Part shown: positions 26,707-38,267 of the stretch, one piece after another
Position numbering within the stretch: the first letter of the stretch is position 1
How the letters are laid out: each line of letters begins with the position of its first letter
DNA from: an uncultured Cohaesibacter sp.
GTDB taxonomy: Bacteria > Pseudomonadota > Alphaproteobacteria > Rhizobiales > Cohaesibacteraceae
NCBI RefSeq assembly: GCF_963676485.1
Contig: NZ_OY781114.1
Location: forward strand, 1,758,501-1,822,500
DNA length: 64,000 nt
Reading direction: 5' to 3'
Notes under the pieces: model-generated
The model's input: only the letters and a program-made list of their open reading frames with translations
Told to the model about the DNA's origin: nothing
Database searches by the model: none
Position numbers and translations under genes: made by a program

Positions 26707-27138
26707 ATGGCTCGAAAACGTCGTATTCCTTTTGCCAGATCCAGAAGCAGCCTGATATTCATGTGTATCGCGCTGTTCATTCTTTTGCTGCTGATTACCA
26801 CTGGCGATTTTTTATCGAAAAAGGACGACGACAAGCTGATTGCAACGCTCGATAGCGCGCAAATCAGGAGGGAAGGCCTCAAGCTCTACAATGCCAATTG
26901 CCTCAGTTGCCACGGCGTGGGAGGGCGGAGCACAAGCTTTGGTCCGGCCCTCATCAACCGGATTTATTACAAGGGTAATCTTTCGGATCGGGCCTTCATT
27001 CAGGCCGTGAATTATGGTGCTCCGCAACACAATTGGGATTATGGTCCGATGGACCCTGTGGAAGGGCTGACCCAAACTGAAGTCGCCCAGATTCTGGCCT
27101 ATGTCAGATCCGAGCAGAAACAAGCTCAGAAACGCTGA
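26707..27138 (+). CDS. Membrane-anchored c-type cytochrome
   Basis: Small monohaem cytochrome c of 143 residues. A basic start is followed by one membrane segment (about 16-33, LIFMCIALFILLLLITTG), placing the haem domain in the periplasm. Haem binds at C65-L-S-C68-H69; the distal ligand is probably Met115 in YGPMDPVEGL, the length and layout of a class I cytochrome like those of oxidase or peroxidase donors. It begins only 22 bases after recF and precedes gyrB, which is odd company. The electron partner is not evident. Confidence 0.88.
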   Translation: MARKRRIPFARSRSSLIFMCIALFILLLLITTGDFLSKKDDDKLIATLDSAQIRREGLKLYNANCLSCHGVGGRSTSFGPALINRIYYKGNLSDRAFIQAVNYGAPQHNWDYGPMDPVEGLTQTEVAQILAYVRSEQKQAQKR

Positions 27139-27239
27139 TTTCTGCCACTATTATGTGGTATGAAGGCACTTCTTCGCTTTCTGAAGCAAACTCTCCACAA
27201 CAGGAGACCGAGATAGCTTGCTGCATGGGCGAGAAGCGG

Positions 27240-27267
27240 TTGAACGCGGCGAAAAACCTCGTATAAG
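27240..27267 (+). promoter_or_regulatory. Candidate promoter of gyrB
   Basis: TTGAAC (27240-27245) and TATAAG (27262-27267) with a 16-base spacer, 37 bases before the gyrB ATG. Confidence 0.6.
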
Positions 27268-27295
27268 TGAAGGGTTAGCCGTAGCTTAAGGATGA

Positions 27296-29740
<2,445 letters not shown>

Positions 29741-29746
29741 TCAAGC

Positions 29747-29778
29747 AAAGGGCGCACAAAGGTGCGCCTTTTCTTTTT
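29747..29778 (+). terminator. Intrinsic terminator of gyrB
   Basis: GGCGCAC/GTGCGCC stem with a four-base loop followed by TTTTCTTTTT, directly after gyrB. Confidence 0.9.
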
Positions 29779-29828
29779 GCAACGCCACTATCGGCTCTTC
29801 GCCCTCTCTTCTCATTTGGAGATCCGCC

Positions 29829-30254
29829 ATGCTTGATGCCAATGCCGTTATCGCAAAGCTGGGGATGCAGGCCCATCCGGAAGGCGGCTATTTTGTCGAG
29901 ACCTTCCGTGATACCGAGGGCCCTGAAGGCCGTGGCCACTCCACTGTCATCTATTATTTGCTCAAAGCGGGAGAAGTCTCTCATTGGCATCGGGTGGATG
30001 CGGTAGAAGCATGGTTCTGGCAGGCTGGCGCACCCCTTGAGCTCAGCATCGCGCAAGATGGCGCCGACAAACAAACTCTCATAATGGGACCCGACATTCT
30101 GGCAGGCGAGCAACCACAGGGCATCGTGCCACGCCATGCCTGGCAATCCGCACGATCCACCGGAGCATGGAGCCTTGTAAGCTGCATGGTTGCGCCGGGC
30201 TTTCTGTTTGAAGGCTTCGAGTTGGCTCCAGATGACTGGTCTCCGAAAAGCTGA
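29829..30254 (+). CDS. DUF985-family cupin
   Basis: Single-domain beta-barrel cupin (141 residues) of the DUF985 family. Family traits are KLGMQAHPEGGYFVETFRD near the start, the strand STVIYYLL, the metal-like motif SHWHRVDAVEAWFWQAG, and VSCMVAPGFLFEGFEL near the end. Members are structurally known but not functionally settled. GGAG stands seven bases before the ATG at 29829. It is short of partners: the gyrB terminator precedes it and 256 bases separate it from rsgA. Confidence 0.88.
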   Translation: MLDANAVIAKLGMQAHPEGGYFVETFRDTEGPEGRGHSTVIYYLLKAGEVSHWHRVDAVEAWFWQAGAPLELSIAQDGADKQTLIMGPDILAGEQPQGIVPRHAWQSARSTGAWSLVSCMVAPGFLFEGFELAPDDWSPKS

Positions 30255-30510
30255 GCCTTTCACGCAACAGTCTTGCCGAACCGGCATCTACGCCCCCGGC
30301 TGATGGTGACAAGCGTATTGAGCTCGGCTATGGTGTCTCCAAACACACCCGCATTGCGGAATATTTGTCGGAACAGGAGGGTATTTATGAGTGTCATGCG
30401 TATCTTCCGGGCATATTGCGGTTGAGCCTTGCGCTCTCGTTGCTTGCCTGGACCGAACGGCCCTGCCGAAAGGCTCGCGCCGCAGGTAGTTTATTGCATA
30501 AGGCAAGACA

Positions 30511-31668
30511 ATGACGTCTTTCGATAATTTTCTAAAGCATATACCCGCAAAGTCTGTCGACTCTTCGGATACCTCCTCACAGACATCCCCTTTTGATCCA
30601 ACAACGGCAGCAAAGCAAAGCTGGACGCTTTCCGAATTGGGCTTTTCGGGCCACTTCATGAGCCAGTTGGACATGGAAGAGCTTGAGCAGCTCACCCCCT
30701 ATCGTATCTCGGAAATCCAACGTTCCATCGTTGTTGGTCTGGGCGAAGCGGGCACCCGCCCCCTGCGTACGCCACACAAGATACCGACATCCGCTTTCGG
30801 CGTGGGGGACTGGGTTCTGGTGGATCATACCGACCAGATTGCCCGACGCCTCGAGCCGCGCTCGGAGTTGAAGCGTCGCGCTGCGGGCACGGATGTGTCC
30901 GAGCAGTTGATAGCGTCCAACGTGGATATTCTGTTTGTCGTAACATCTTGCAATGACGATTTTAATCTGGCGCGGATCGAGCGGTTTCTCGCTTTGGCGC
31001 GGGATGCGGATGTCACTCCCGTTGTTCTGTTGACCAAGGCAGATCTGTGCGAAGAGCCTAATGCCTATATTGATCAGGCCAAAGACCTGATGGATGGGCT
31101 TGATGTGCTTGGGCTCAATGCCAAGGCCCCTGATGTGGTCAATCGGCTTGCGCCCTGGTGCGGTCGGGGCCAGACCATCGCCATGGTCGGATCATCCGGC
31201 GTCGGCAAGACGACGCTATTGAATGCATTCACTGGCCGCACTGACGCCACGCAGGATATCCGCGAGGATGATTCCAAAGGGCGACATACAACAACCTATC
31301 GCTCCTTGCATCCAACGATCAACGGGGCATGGCTGGTGGACACGCCGGGCATCCGGGCCCTTCGCCTACATGAAAAAAGCACGGGCATCGAACAGGTGTT
31401 TGATGACATTCTGGAGCTGGCGAATGACTGCAAATTCCGCAATTGCCGCCATGAGAATGAACCTGGCTGCGCCATTCAGGCGGCCATAAAGGCGGGCGAG
31501 CTGGATGCGGCGCGCCTTGAGCGCTGGCGCAAACTGGAAGCAGAAGACAATCGGAACACGCAAAGCGTTGCCCAGAGCCGTCGCAAGTCAAAGGCTTTCG
31601 GCAAGATGGTCAAGAATGCGATGAAGGAAAGCAACCGGTTCAAGGGACGTGATCGCGACGATCTTTAA
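30511..31668 (+). CDS. rsgA: Ribosome small-subunit maturation GTPase RsgA
   Basis: Circularly permuted GTPase (385 residues) that checks 30S subunit maturation. An OB-fold (about 75-125, VGDWVLVDH) is followed by the permuted G motifs: G4 LLTKADL, then G1 GSSGVGKTTL and G3 DTPGIR. The C-terminal zinc finger is C-x4-C-x-H-x5-C in CKFRNCRHENEPGC. The N-terminal 60 residues are longer than in E. coli. AAGGCAAGAC lies before the ATG. A terminator follows, and the next gene converges. Confidence 0.94.
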   Translation: MTSFDNFLKHIPAKSVDSSDTSSQTSPFDPTTAAKQSWTLSELGFSGHFMSQLDMEELEQLTPYRISEIQRSIVVGLGEAGTRPLRTPHKIPTSAFGVGDWVLVDHTDQIARRLEPRSELKRRAAGTDVSEQLIASNVDILFVVTSCNDDFNLARIERFLALARDADVTPVVLLTKADLCEEPNAYIDQAKDLMDGLDVLGLNAKAPDVVNRLAPWCGRGQTIAMVGSSGVGKTTLLNAFTGRTDATQDIREDDSKGRHTTTYRSLHPTINGAWLVDTPGIRALRLHEKSTGIEQVFDDILELANDCKFRNCRHENEPGCAIQAAIKAGELDAARLERWRKLEAEDNRNTQSVAQSRRKSKAFGKMVKNAMKESNRFKGRDRDDL

Positions 31669-31719
31669 GGATCGTTCCGGTTCCGATTTTCTTATAATCG
31701 AGGTTTATAGCATGATTGA

Positions 31720-31746
31720 AAGGGGCCATTGCATTGGCCCCTTTTT
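31720..31746 (+). terminator. Intrinsic terminator of rsgA
   Basis: GGGGCCA/TGGCCCC stem followed by five T residues, about 50 bases after rsgA. Confidence 0.88.
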
Positions 31747-31765
31747 CATAGGCCGCTTGTTCTTT

Positions 31766-32257
31766 TTAGCGTGGCGCGCAGCGCTGGAATGCCGGCAAAT
31801 GCTTTTGCTGGGAAGCATCACTCAAGGCTTTAAAAATGGTCGTGATATCCGGATAGGCTGTGACCGCAGGCAACAATTTGTCTTGATAGAGGCCTGCATT
31901 GTCGATTTCCGCCTGTATCCCGATAGAGCAAGCTTCTCCCAGAGTTGCCGGAACAACCGCACGGATTTCCGCAGACTTCAATTCTGTATTGGCCGGAATG
32001 GCAACACCATAATGTTGCATGATATCGATGAGGGCAGACTGGTGCATCTGCTCAGCGCGGATGATGTTCGAGAAGGGGCGCACGGGGCCGAATTTTTCCA
32101 TCACGGCATCATAGAAGGCTTCTGCGTGATATTCATCCTGCAGCGCTGTGATCAATGCATCCTCAACGGGTTGAGGCACATTGCTTGCTGCGCTAGCGGG
32201 GCTGGCCAGAAGTCCAGTGGCGATGAGGGCTGAGAGAATGGCAATTTTGCTGGTCAT
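31766..32257 (-). CDS. Secreted ferritin-like DUF2202 protein
   Basis: 163 residues with a clear signal peptide (MTSKIAILSALIATGLLASPASA, cleavage expected after Ala23). The mature part is the DUF2202 ferritin-like four-helix domain: EYHAEAFYDAVMEKFG, then IRAEQMHQSALIDIMQHY, then later EACSIGIQAEIDNAGLY, supplying Glu and His residues that could bind two metals. The family has no established function; iron handling is inferred from the fold. AGGAGGAG precedes the ATG. It converges with rsgA. Confidence 0.82.
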   Translation of the reverse strand: MTSKIAILSALIATGLLASPASAASNVPQPVEDALITALQDEYHAEAFYDAVMEKFGPVRPFSNIIRAEQMHQSALIDIMQHYGVAIPANTELKSAEIRAVVPATLGEACSIGIQAEIDNAGLYQDKLLPAVTAYPDITTIFKALSDASQQKHLPAFQRCAPR

Positions 32258-32390
32258 GATATGTCTCCTCCTGAAGGATCGTTACTTTTCATATTTCGAA
32301 TATAACAACCCTTGTCGGACGAAACAGGGCGTAGAGCAGGAGAAGTGTAATCACACAGTCAAATTGTGTAACCCCTTGTCGCAAGGCCTT

Positions 32391-32426
32391 AAAAGCCCAC
32401 AAAGGTGCCATTTTTCGTGGGCTTTT
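32391..32426 (-). terminator. Terminator of the FAH-family gene
   Basis: AAAAGCCCAC/GTGGGCTTTT ten-base-pair stem with a 16-base loop. On the minus strand it lies 75 bases after the FAH-family stop and ends in TTTT; symmetrical enough to act both ways. Confidence 0.75.
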
Positions 32427-32499
32427 CCAGCAAGGAGAGACATAGCTGGAACATCCTGAGGGACACCCCAGCCTATCCTATCATTCAGGCAAGCAGGCT

Positions 32500-33345
32500 C
32501 TAGTCCGCATAGGCGACAACCTTCTGGCATTGCTCGCCCAAGCCTTCAACACCTAGACGAATTTCATCGCCTGCCTTGAGGAATTGCGGTGGGGTCATGC
32601 CCATGCCGACACCGGGAGGCGTGCCGGTGGTGATGATATCGCCCGCATGCAAGGTGATGAAGCGACTGAGATGGGCAATAATCTGTGGCACGGTGAAGAT
32701 CATGCGGGCCGTTGTACCCCGCTGCTTGGCTTCGCCGTTGACATCGAGCCATAGGTTGAGCTTTTGGGGATCGGCGACCTCGTCACGCGTCACAAGCCAG
32801 GGACCGATAGGGCCGAAGCCGTCGCAGGATTTGCCCTTGATCCACTGACCACCATGATTGTTCTGAAAGTCACGCTCGGAAATATCGTTGACAACGCAAT
32901 AGCCAGCCACGGCATCAAGCGCCTCTTCCTCGCTGATATGCCGAACAGTCTTGTTGATCACGACGCCTAGTTCCACTTCCCAGTCCGTGTGGGAGGACCC
33001 TTTGGGCAACATCACCGGATCATTGGCTCCTGTGGGTTCACAAACCTTCATGAACACGATCGGGTTTTCCGGAGGTTCGATTCCCACCTCTGCAGCATGG
33101 TCGCTATAGTTGACGCCAATACAGAAAAAGCGCCGCACATTGCCAATGCAAGGGGCAAGGCGCGCTCCTTCGGGCACTTTGGGAAAGGTAGCCAGATCAA
33201 GGTCTGCAATGGTCTTGAGGGCAAAAGGCGACAATTCATCCGGGCCCAGATCATCGATATGAGAGGACAAGTCGCGCCCAATACCATCTGCATCCAATAT
33301 GGCCGGTTTTTCCGCCCCTTCCTCACCAAATCTGAAAAGCTTCAT
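32500..33345 (-). CDS. Fumarylacetoacetate hydrolase-family protein
   Basis: Mg-dependent FAH-fold enzyme of 281 residues. The catalytic domain shows FFCIGVNYSDHAAEVG, then IVFMKVCEPTGANDPVMLP, the metal ligands in TDWEVELGVVI (E-x-E), and DISERDFQ and GPIGPWLVTRDEV, typical of the ureidoglycolate lyase/2-hydroxyhepta-diene-dioate isomerase group. Those reactions are candidates; nothing nearby fixes the substrate. ATG at 33345 has AGGAGGAATATGGC before it; a longer start at 33396 lacks a site. A quinone oxidoreductase gene lies about 120 bases upstream in the same direction. Confidence 0.88.
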   Translation of the reverse strand: MKLFRFGEEGAEKPAILDADGIGRDLSSHIDDLGPDELSPFALKTIADLDLATFPKVPEGARLAPCIGNVRRFFCIGVNYSDHAAEVGIEPPENPIVFMKVCEPTGANDPVMLPKGSSHTDWEVELGVVINKTVRHISEEEALDAVAGYCVVNDISERDFQNNHGGQWIKGKSCDGFGPIGPWLVTRDEVADPQKLNLWLDVNGEAKQRGTTARMIFTVPQIIAHLSRFITLHAGDIITTGTPPGVGMGMTPPQFLKAGDEIRLGVEGLGEQCQKVVAYAD

Positions 33346-33463
33346 GCCATATTCCTCCTGCACCAATTCTTCTGAGTATGAAATCACAGGCCGCACGACC
33401 CGTGATCACGCGACCATCCATTTGCACCCGACCTCGGCGGAGCCTGCCTGAAAGCGAGGCGCC

Positions 33464-34444
33464 TTAGGGGATCAACACCAAGGAACCCGTGGTCTTGCGG
33501 CTTTGCAAGTCCATGTGCGCCTTCGCCGCATCGGCCAGAGCATATTCGGTCGGTTCGGCGATTTTGATGGCGCCGGAAGCAATCGCTGCGAAGAAATCGT
33601 TGCTTGCCGCTTCCAGATCAGCACGCGTCGAAATGAAGTGAGCCAAGGTCGGCCGGGTCACCATCAAGGACCCCTTGCTGGCCAGAATGCCAAGATTGAC
33701 ACCATCCACCGCTCCAGACGCATTGCCAAAGCTGACCATCAGGCCGCGCGGTTGCAGGCAATCAAGGCTGTCTTCAAAGGTATCCTTGCCGACACCGTCA
33801 AACACCACTGGCAGCTTCGCACCCTCGTTGATTTCCTTGATCCGTTCCGGAACCGATTCAGTTCGGTAATTGATGACGTGATCACACCCCAGCTCCTTGA
33901 CGAGATCAGCCTTTTCATCTGATCCGACCGTGCCGATCACCGTAGCCTCCAACGCCTTGAGCCACTGCACCGCGATCTGGCCAACACCGCCAGCAGCGGC
34001 ATGGAAAAGCACCGTCTCACCTTGCCGGACCGGATAGATCTGGCGGATGAGATATTGCACCGTCAGCCCCTTGAGCAGGCAGGATGCCGCCTGCTTGGCT
34101 GTGATGCTGGTGGGCAGGAGAACCGCGGTCGCGCCATTGATGATATTGTGGGTCGCATAAGAGCCGATGGGCCCGGAGCAATATGCCACCCGATCACCCG
34201 CCTTGACGTGTGCCACTCCTTCGCCAACGGCCTCGACCAATCCGGCCGCCTCGCCGCCAAGCCCGGTTGGCATGGGGAGCGGATAAAGCCCCGTGCGGTG
34301 GTAGGTGTCGATAAAATTGACGCCAACCGCTTCATGGCGCACAAGAATCTGACCCGGCTTCAGCTCTGGCAGATCGCGCTCCACAAGCTTCATCTGCTCC
34401 GGGCCGCCATGGGCACTGATTTCAATTCGGGTCATCTTGCTCAT
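33464..34444 (-). CDS. Quinone oxidoreductase, zeta-crystallin-like (NADPH)
   Basis: Medium-chain dehydrogenase/reductase of 326 residues without zinc ligands, of the QOR/zeta-crystallin type, reducing quinones with NADPH. VNFIDTYHRTGLYPLP and GLGGEAAGLVEAVGEGV are seen in the N-terminal catalytic domain, and the nucleotide-binding AAAGGVGQIAVQWLK near 150-165. GSDEKADLVKELGCDHVINY follows. GGAGGATCCG precedes ATG at 34444. It is followed by the FAH gene and may be co-transcribed. Confidence 0.9.
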   Translation of the reverse strand: MSKMTRIEISAHGGPEQMKLVERDLPELKPGQILVRHEAVGVNFIDTYHRTGLYPLPMPTGLGGEAAGLVEAVGEGVAHVKAGDRVAYCSGPIGSYATHNIINGATAVLLPTSITAKQAASCLLKGLTVQYLIRQIYPVRQGETVLFHAAAGGVGQIAVQWLKALEATVIGTVGSDEKADLVKELGCDHVINYRTESVPERIKEINEGAKLPVVFDGVGKDTFEDSLDCLQPRGLMVSFGNASGAVDGVNLGILASKGSLMVTRPTLAHFISTRADLEAASNDFFAAIASGAIKIAEPTEYALADAAKAHMDLQSRKTTGSLVLIP

Positions 34445-34613
34445 CGGATCCTCCGATCATGATTTTGGTTTTTCTCACATGCAATCTATGAAACTATGCC
34501 AGCAGTCCGAAATTGCAACGCCTTTCTGTCCATGCGCAATGCTTTCCTGACGCAGCAAGAATTTGGTCACCGCCTTATGCTAAAAGGGGGCAAAGCCACA
34601 GCCGGAATTTTAT

Positions 34614-36944
34614 ATGCCACATCCACGTACCTTGTTTGATCCCCCTGCCCGAAGGCTGGCCAAGGCCGGTTATGTCCTTATTCCCCTCGGGATTCTGGGG
34701 TTTGCTGTCAGCGCCTTTGCATTGACCCTAGGCGGTGTCTGGATCTGGGCAGGTGCTCTTGGCTGGCTGTTCTGCGGTATATTAGGGGCTGTACTAACTT
34801 TACATTCGGGGAGCCGGTCGAGCATGGTCCCCGAAAAGGAAGAAACCCTGCGCGCCCAACTCGAACAGCTCGATATGGCCTGCGAGGGGCTGCTGGACCA
34901 GAATTGGGAATTGCGCGAAGCCGAACAGAAATACAAAGCGCTGCTCAATCGGCAGGGTGACATCATTCTGCATCTGGATGAAGAGGGTGGCATTCTGTTT
35001 GCCAACGACCCCTTTAGTGAATATTTCGAAAGCGAATCGAAGCTCTGTCCCTTTAGGCCAGAGGCGGGCTCAGACGACGAGACTGAGACTGACGGCGCAA
35101 AAGACAATTGCCCCGGACATGATCCTCTTTGGGAGCGGCAAATAGAAACGCGGAATGGACCGCGCTGGTTCCGCTGGACCGAAACGCTGGTACGCTCGAT
35201 CAACAAGGAGACCGGCACCCGCCTTGTCATCGCGCGCGACATAACGGCCTTTCGGGAAGTGGAAGCGGCCAGCGAAGCCAAGTCTCGTTTTCTCGCCACC
35301 ATCAGTCACGAAATGCGCACGCCACTCAATGGCATCATCGGTATGGCCAACCTGCTGGAATCAACGCCCTTGTCACCAGAGCAGGCCAGCTACAGCCAGG
35401 CCTTGCGCCAATCGGGAACGGCGCTGCTGGCTTTGGTCAACGATGTGCTCGATCTGTCGCGCATCGAAGCTGGCAAGATGATGCTGACCTATGAATGGAC
35501 GTCCCCGGCAAGACTGATGGAAGATGTGGTCGAGCTGCTCGCTCCGGACGCACAAGAGAAAGGCTTGTCCGTTGCCTCCTGGGTTGGGGCAAACGTGCCC
35601 TACAAGCTTTTGATTGATCCGGTTCGTGTGCGGCAGATTCTGGTCAATCTGTTGGGCAACGCCATCAAGTTTACCCCGGACGGGGCGATCAACCTATCGC
35701 TCTCCTGCGAGCCAGAACCACAAGAAGGCGAGATGGTGACGCTTTTGATGTCTGTGCGCGATACAGGGCCGGGCGTCGACGATGAATTGAAAACGCGCCT
35801 GTTTGAGGAATTCGAGCAGGCAGACACCACCCGCGCCCGCCAGCATGAAGGTTCAGGCCTTGGACTGGCAATCTCCCGCAGGTTGGCCCGCATGATGGGT
35901 GGGGATATCGATCTATCGAGCCTTCCGGGCAAGGGGTCAACCTTTACCCTGCATATTCAGGCGGCCTGGCTGAATGATGAAGACCAAGATGCGTCTTCAG
36001 ACACCCTCCCTATCAAGGACACCTCAAGTGCGCTGAATGGGCAAAGTCTGGTGGGTATAGACCTGACCAAGGCAGATGAGCGGGCGCTTTTTTCCTATTG
36101 TCAGGATTGGGGGATGACCTTTCATTCTCTTAGCCATGCGCAATGGGAAAAGGAAGGCAGCGCGCTTTCGCCTGATCATCTGCTGATCAATGGCGCGGAG
36201 CCGGATAAGGCCTTCAAGATCATTGCCGGCTTTGATCCGATGCGCGGAGGAAGGCTCACACGTCCGCGACCGCGAAGCCGGATCATTCTGCTTGAGCCGA
36301 GCGAGCGCAAGGTTATTCCGCAGATGCGCAACAGCGGCATCAATGCCTATCTGGTCAAGCCGATCAGGCAACTCTCCTTGCAGCAATCCCTGCTGGGCCA
36401 CCCCCATGGACCGGACCATCACTTGCTGGGCGATCCTTGGGCCACCCCTCAGGCGGCTGTGCCAAGTCCTGAAAAGTCTGCGCAAGCGGATCCGGCTTCC
36501 AAACCCGTTCAGGAAGAGCCAACATCAGCAGCAGGCAGCGAGTGTCTGCGCATTTTGCTGGTCGAAGATAACCAGATCAACGCCCTTCTGGCGCGGACCG
36601 TTCTTGAAAAAGTCGGTATGGACGTCCATCTTGTCTCTTCGGGACAAGCGGCGCTTGAGGCCTACAAGGAAAAGCAGCCTTTCGAGCTGGCGCTTCTCGA
36701 TCTGCATATGCCTGATATGGATGGGCTGAAGCTTTTCGATGCCATGCAGACCATGGACGAAACCAACGGGCGCTCCATTCCCAAGATCGCCTTTACCGCC
36801 GATGCCTTGCAGGAAACCAGAGAAACCTGCCTTTCCCGAGGATTTAGCGACTATATCGTCAAACCGGTCCAACCCGAAAATCTTGTCGAAATTATCCGCA
36901 GTGTGCTTGATAAAAAGCGCAAATGTCACAAAACTGTACTATAA
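34614..36944 (+). CDS. Hybrid sensor histidine kinase with a degenerate and a normal receiver
   Basis: Membrane hybrid kinase of 776 residues. Two membrane segments near the start (GYVLIPLGILGFAVSAFALT and VWIWAGALGWLFCGILGAV) are followed by a coiled coil and a PAS-like sensor domain (YKALLNRQGDIILHLDEEG). The HisKA H-box is FLATISHEMRTPLNGIIG, and the ATPase has LLGNAIKFTPDGA, DTGPGVDD and GSGLGLAISRRLAR. A middle region (about 465-600) resembles a receiver but lacks the phosphoacceptor motif. The C-terminal receiver starts RILLVEDNQINALL, has Asp in LLDLHMPDMDG, and ends VKPV. Its target is unknown. Confidence 0.9.
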   Translation: MPHPRTLFDPPARRLAKAGYVLIPLGILGFAVSAFALTLGGVWIWAGALGWLFCGILGAVLTLHSGSRSSMVPEKEETLRAQLEQLDMACEGLLDQNWELREAEQKYKALLNRQGDIILHLDEEGGILFANDPFSEYFESESKLCPFRPEAGSDDETETDGAKDNCPGHDPLWERQIETRNGPRWFRWTETLVRSINKETGTRLVIARDITAFREVEAASEAKSRFLATISHEMRTPLNGIIGMANLLESTPLSPEQASYSQALRQSGTALLALVNDVLDLSRIEAGKMMLTYEWTSPARLMEDVVELLAPDAQEKGLSVASWVGANVPYKLLIDPVRVRQILVNLLGNAIKFTPDGAINLSLSCEPEPQEGEMVTLLMSVRDTGPGVDDELKTRLFEEFEQADTTRARQHEGSGLGLAISRRLARMMGGDIDLSSLPGKGSTFTLHIQAAWLNDEDQDASSDTLPIKDTSSALNGQSLVGIDLTKADERALFSYCQDWGMTFHSLSHAQWEKEGSALSPDHLLINGAEPDKAFKIIAGFDPMRGGRLTRPRPRSRIILLEPSERKVIPQMRNSGINAYLVKPIRQLSLQQSLLGHPHGPDHHLLGDPWATPQAAVPSPEKSAQADPASKPVQEEPTSAAGSECLRILLVEDNQINALLARTVLEKVGMDVHLVSSGQAALEAYKEKQPFELALLDLHMPDMDGLKLFDAMQTMDETNGRSIPKIAFTADALQETRETCLSRGFSDYIVKPVQPENLVEIIRSVLDKKRKCHKTVL

Positions 36945-37077
36945 TTTCTTTAGATCTGCCGCAGAAAATCGGCTGATATTGCTTACTGTCTTAAAAAGAA
37001 TCAAAGCTTATTTGGCCGTTATTCATACAGCCTTTCGTTGGAGAAGCTGTAATAAATCAAATATCTAGTCTTTCGCC

Positions 37078-37090
37078 TGTGTTAGACACA
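37078..37090. promoter_or_regulatory. Palindrome-like element TGTGTTAGACACA upstream of the olsB-like gene
   Basis: TGTGT and ACACA are inverted five-base arms around TAG... The inner GTGTTAGACAC is the exact reverse complement of the core of the element at 5667-5679 upstream of focA. It lies about 105 bases before the olsB-like start. Confidence 0.35.
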
Positions 37091-37194
37091 CGGGAAAGAA
37101 AAAGGCCTGCGCACAAGATAGGCCCCCAATATTCGACAGTTTAGGCGTAGCGAATCACTCGCCCGGCTCTTGATCGTCTAGGAGGACGAACGCG

Positions 37195-38172
37195 ATGGCC
37201 ATGCAGGATAACCAAAGCGATTGCGCCATTGAGCGATCTCAATGGCAGAATCCACCTGTGTTAAAGCCCAATTTGTCCAGCAAGCTGCGCGCGTCTCTGC
37301 GGCGCAATCGCCTCAGGGACGGCTATCCGATCAGCTCCAAGCCCATAACCCTTGGTCGCGTGGGCTCGCTTGAAATCCGTCTGGCCCAGACGGAGCGGGA
37401 AATACGCAAGGCCCAACGCCTGCGTTACAAGGTCTTCTACAAGGAGATGGCGGCCAAGCCGAACAGCCAGACCAAATTCACACGCCGTGATGCGGATGCC
37501 TATGACGCAATCTGCGACCACCTTCTTGTGCTGGATCACGATTCACCGAAGAAGAAATTCCGCCGCCTAGAGCCGCGCATTGTGGGCACCTACCGCCTGT
37601 TGCGTCAGGAAATGGCCAATCTTTACGGCGGTTTCTATACTGCATCAGAATTTAATATCGACCCCATTCTCGAGGCCCACCCGAATCGCCGCTTTCTGGA
37701 GCTGGGCCGGTCTTGCGTGCTGAAGGAATATCGCACCAAGCGCACCATCGAATTGTTGTGGCAAGGCATCTGGGCCTATGTGCAGATCCACAAGATCGAT
37801 GTCATGATCGGTTGCGCTTCCATTATGGGCACAGACCCCAAAGAGCTGGCCGAACCGCTGACATTCCTCTCCAAACTGGGCAAAGCGCCGCAAGAATGGT
37901 CGGTTGACGCCTTGCCACATATCAGCCAGCCCTTGGAGCAGATGAACCCCGCTGACATCAATGACAAGACCGCACTGCGTCGCCTGCCGCCTCTGCTGAA
38001 GGCCTATATGCGCCTTGGTTGTTATTTCTCCAACAATGCCATGGTCGACCATCAGTTCGGAACCACCGATGTGTTGATCGTTCTGCCGCTGGAAAATATT
38101 GATCCCAAATATATTGAGCATTACAACACAACAAATGTGAAAGACGCGGTTGCCATGCATCAATATCAATAG
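37195..38172 (+). CDS. OlsB-type acyltransferase (ornithine lipid pathway)
   Basis: GNAT-fold N-acyltransferase of 325 residues like OlsB, which joins a 3-hydroxyacyl group from acyl-ACP to L-ornithine, the first step of ornithine lipid synthesis. Seen are RLRYKVFYKEMAA, the conserved CDHLLVLD, IVGTYRLLRQE, FLELGRSCVLKEYRT and the C-terminal PLLKAYMRLG. GTDPKEL fits the family. AGGAGG precedes the ATG. olsA is not adjacent; the plsC-like gene at 52959 could be an O-acyltransferase partner, but that is only a possibility. Confidence 0.85.
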   Translation: MAMQDNQSDCAIERSQWQNPPVLKPNLSSKLRASLRRNRLRDGYPISSKPITLGRVGSLEIRLAQTEREIRKAQRLRYKVFYKEMAAKPNSQTKFTRRDADAYDAICDHLLVLDHDSPKKKFRRLEPRIVGTYRLLRQEMANLYGGFYTASEFNIDPILEAHPNRRFLELGRSCVLKEYRTKRTIELLWQGIWAYVQIHKIDVMIGCASIMGTDPKELAEPLTFLSKLGKAPQEWSVDALPHISQPLEQMNPADINDKTALRRLPPLLKAYMRLGCYFSNNAMVDHQFGTTDVLIVLPLENIDPKYIEHYNTTNVKDAVAMHQYQ

Positions 38173-38206
38173 CTGGCGCAAGGCTTCTGTCTGACATGGA
38201 TAGCAA

Positions 38207-38246
38207 ACAAAAAGGGAAGCATCGGATCTGATGCTTCCCTTCTTTC
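38207..38246. terminator. Bidirectional terminator between the olsB-like gene and maeB
   Basis: AAGGGAAGCATC/GATGCTTCCCTT stem of 12 base pairs with loop GGATCT; A-rich on one side and CTTTC on the other. The flanking genes converge. Confidence 0.85.
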
Positions 38247-38267
38247 ATTTTTCACTTCTGAATGCGA

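Noticed and set aside
30255-30510. Open reading stretch between the cupin gene and rsgA
   Set aside because: A plus-strand frame is open across most of it, but there is no start with a ribosome site and no recognisable family; it may be a random frame.
33071-33095. tRNA-like T-loop GGTTCGATTCC
   Set aside because: It lies within the FAH-family coding region on the opposite strand and the flanking bases do not form a T-stem or acceptor stem.
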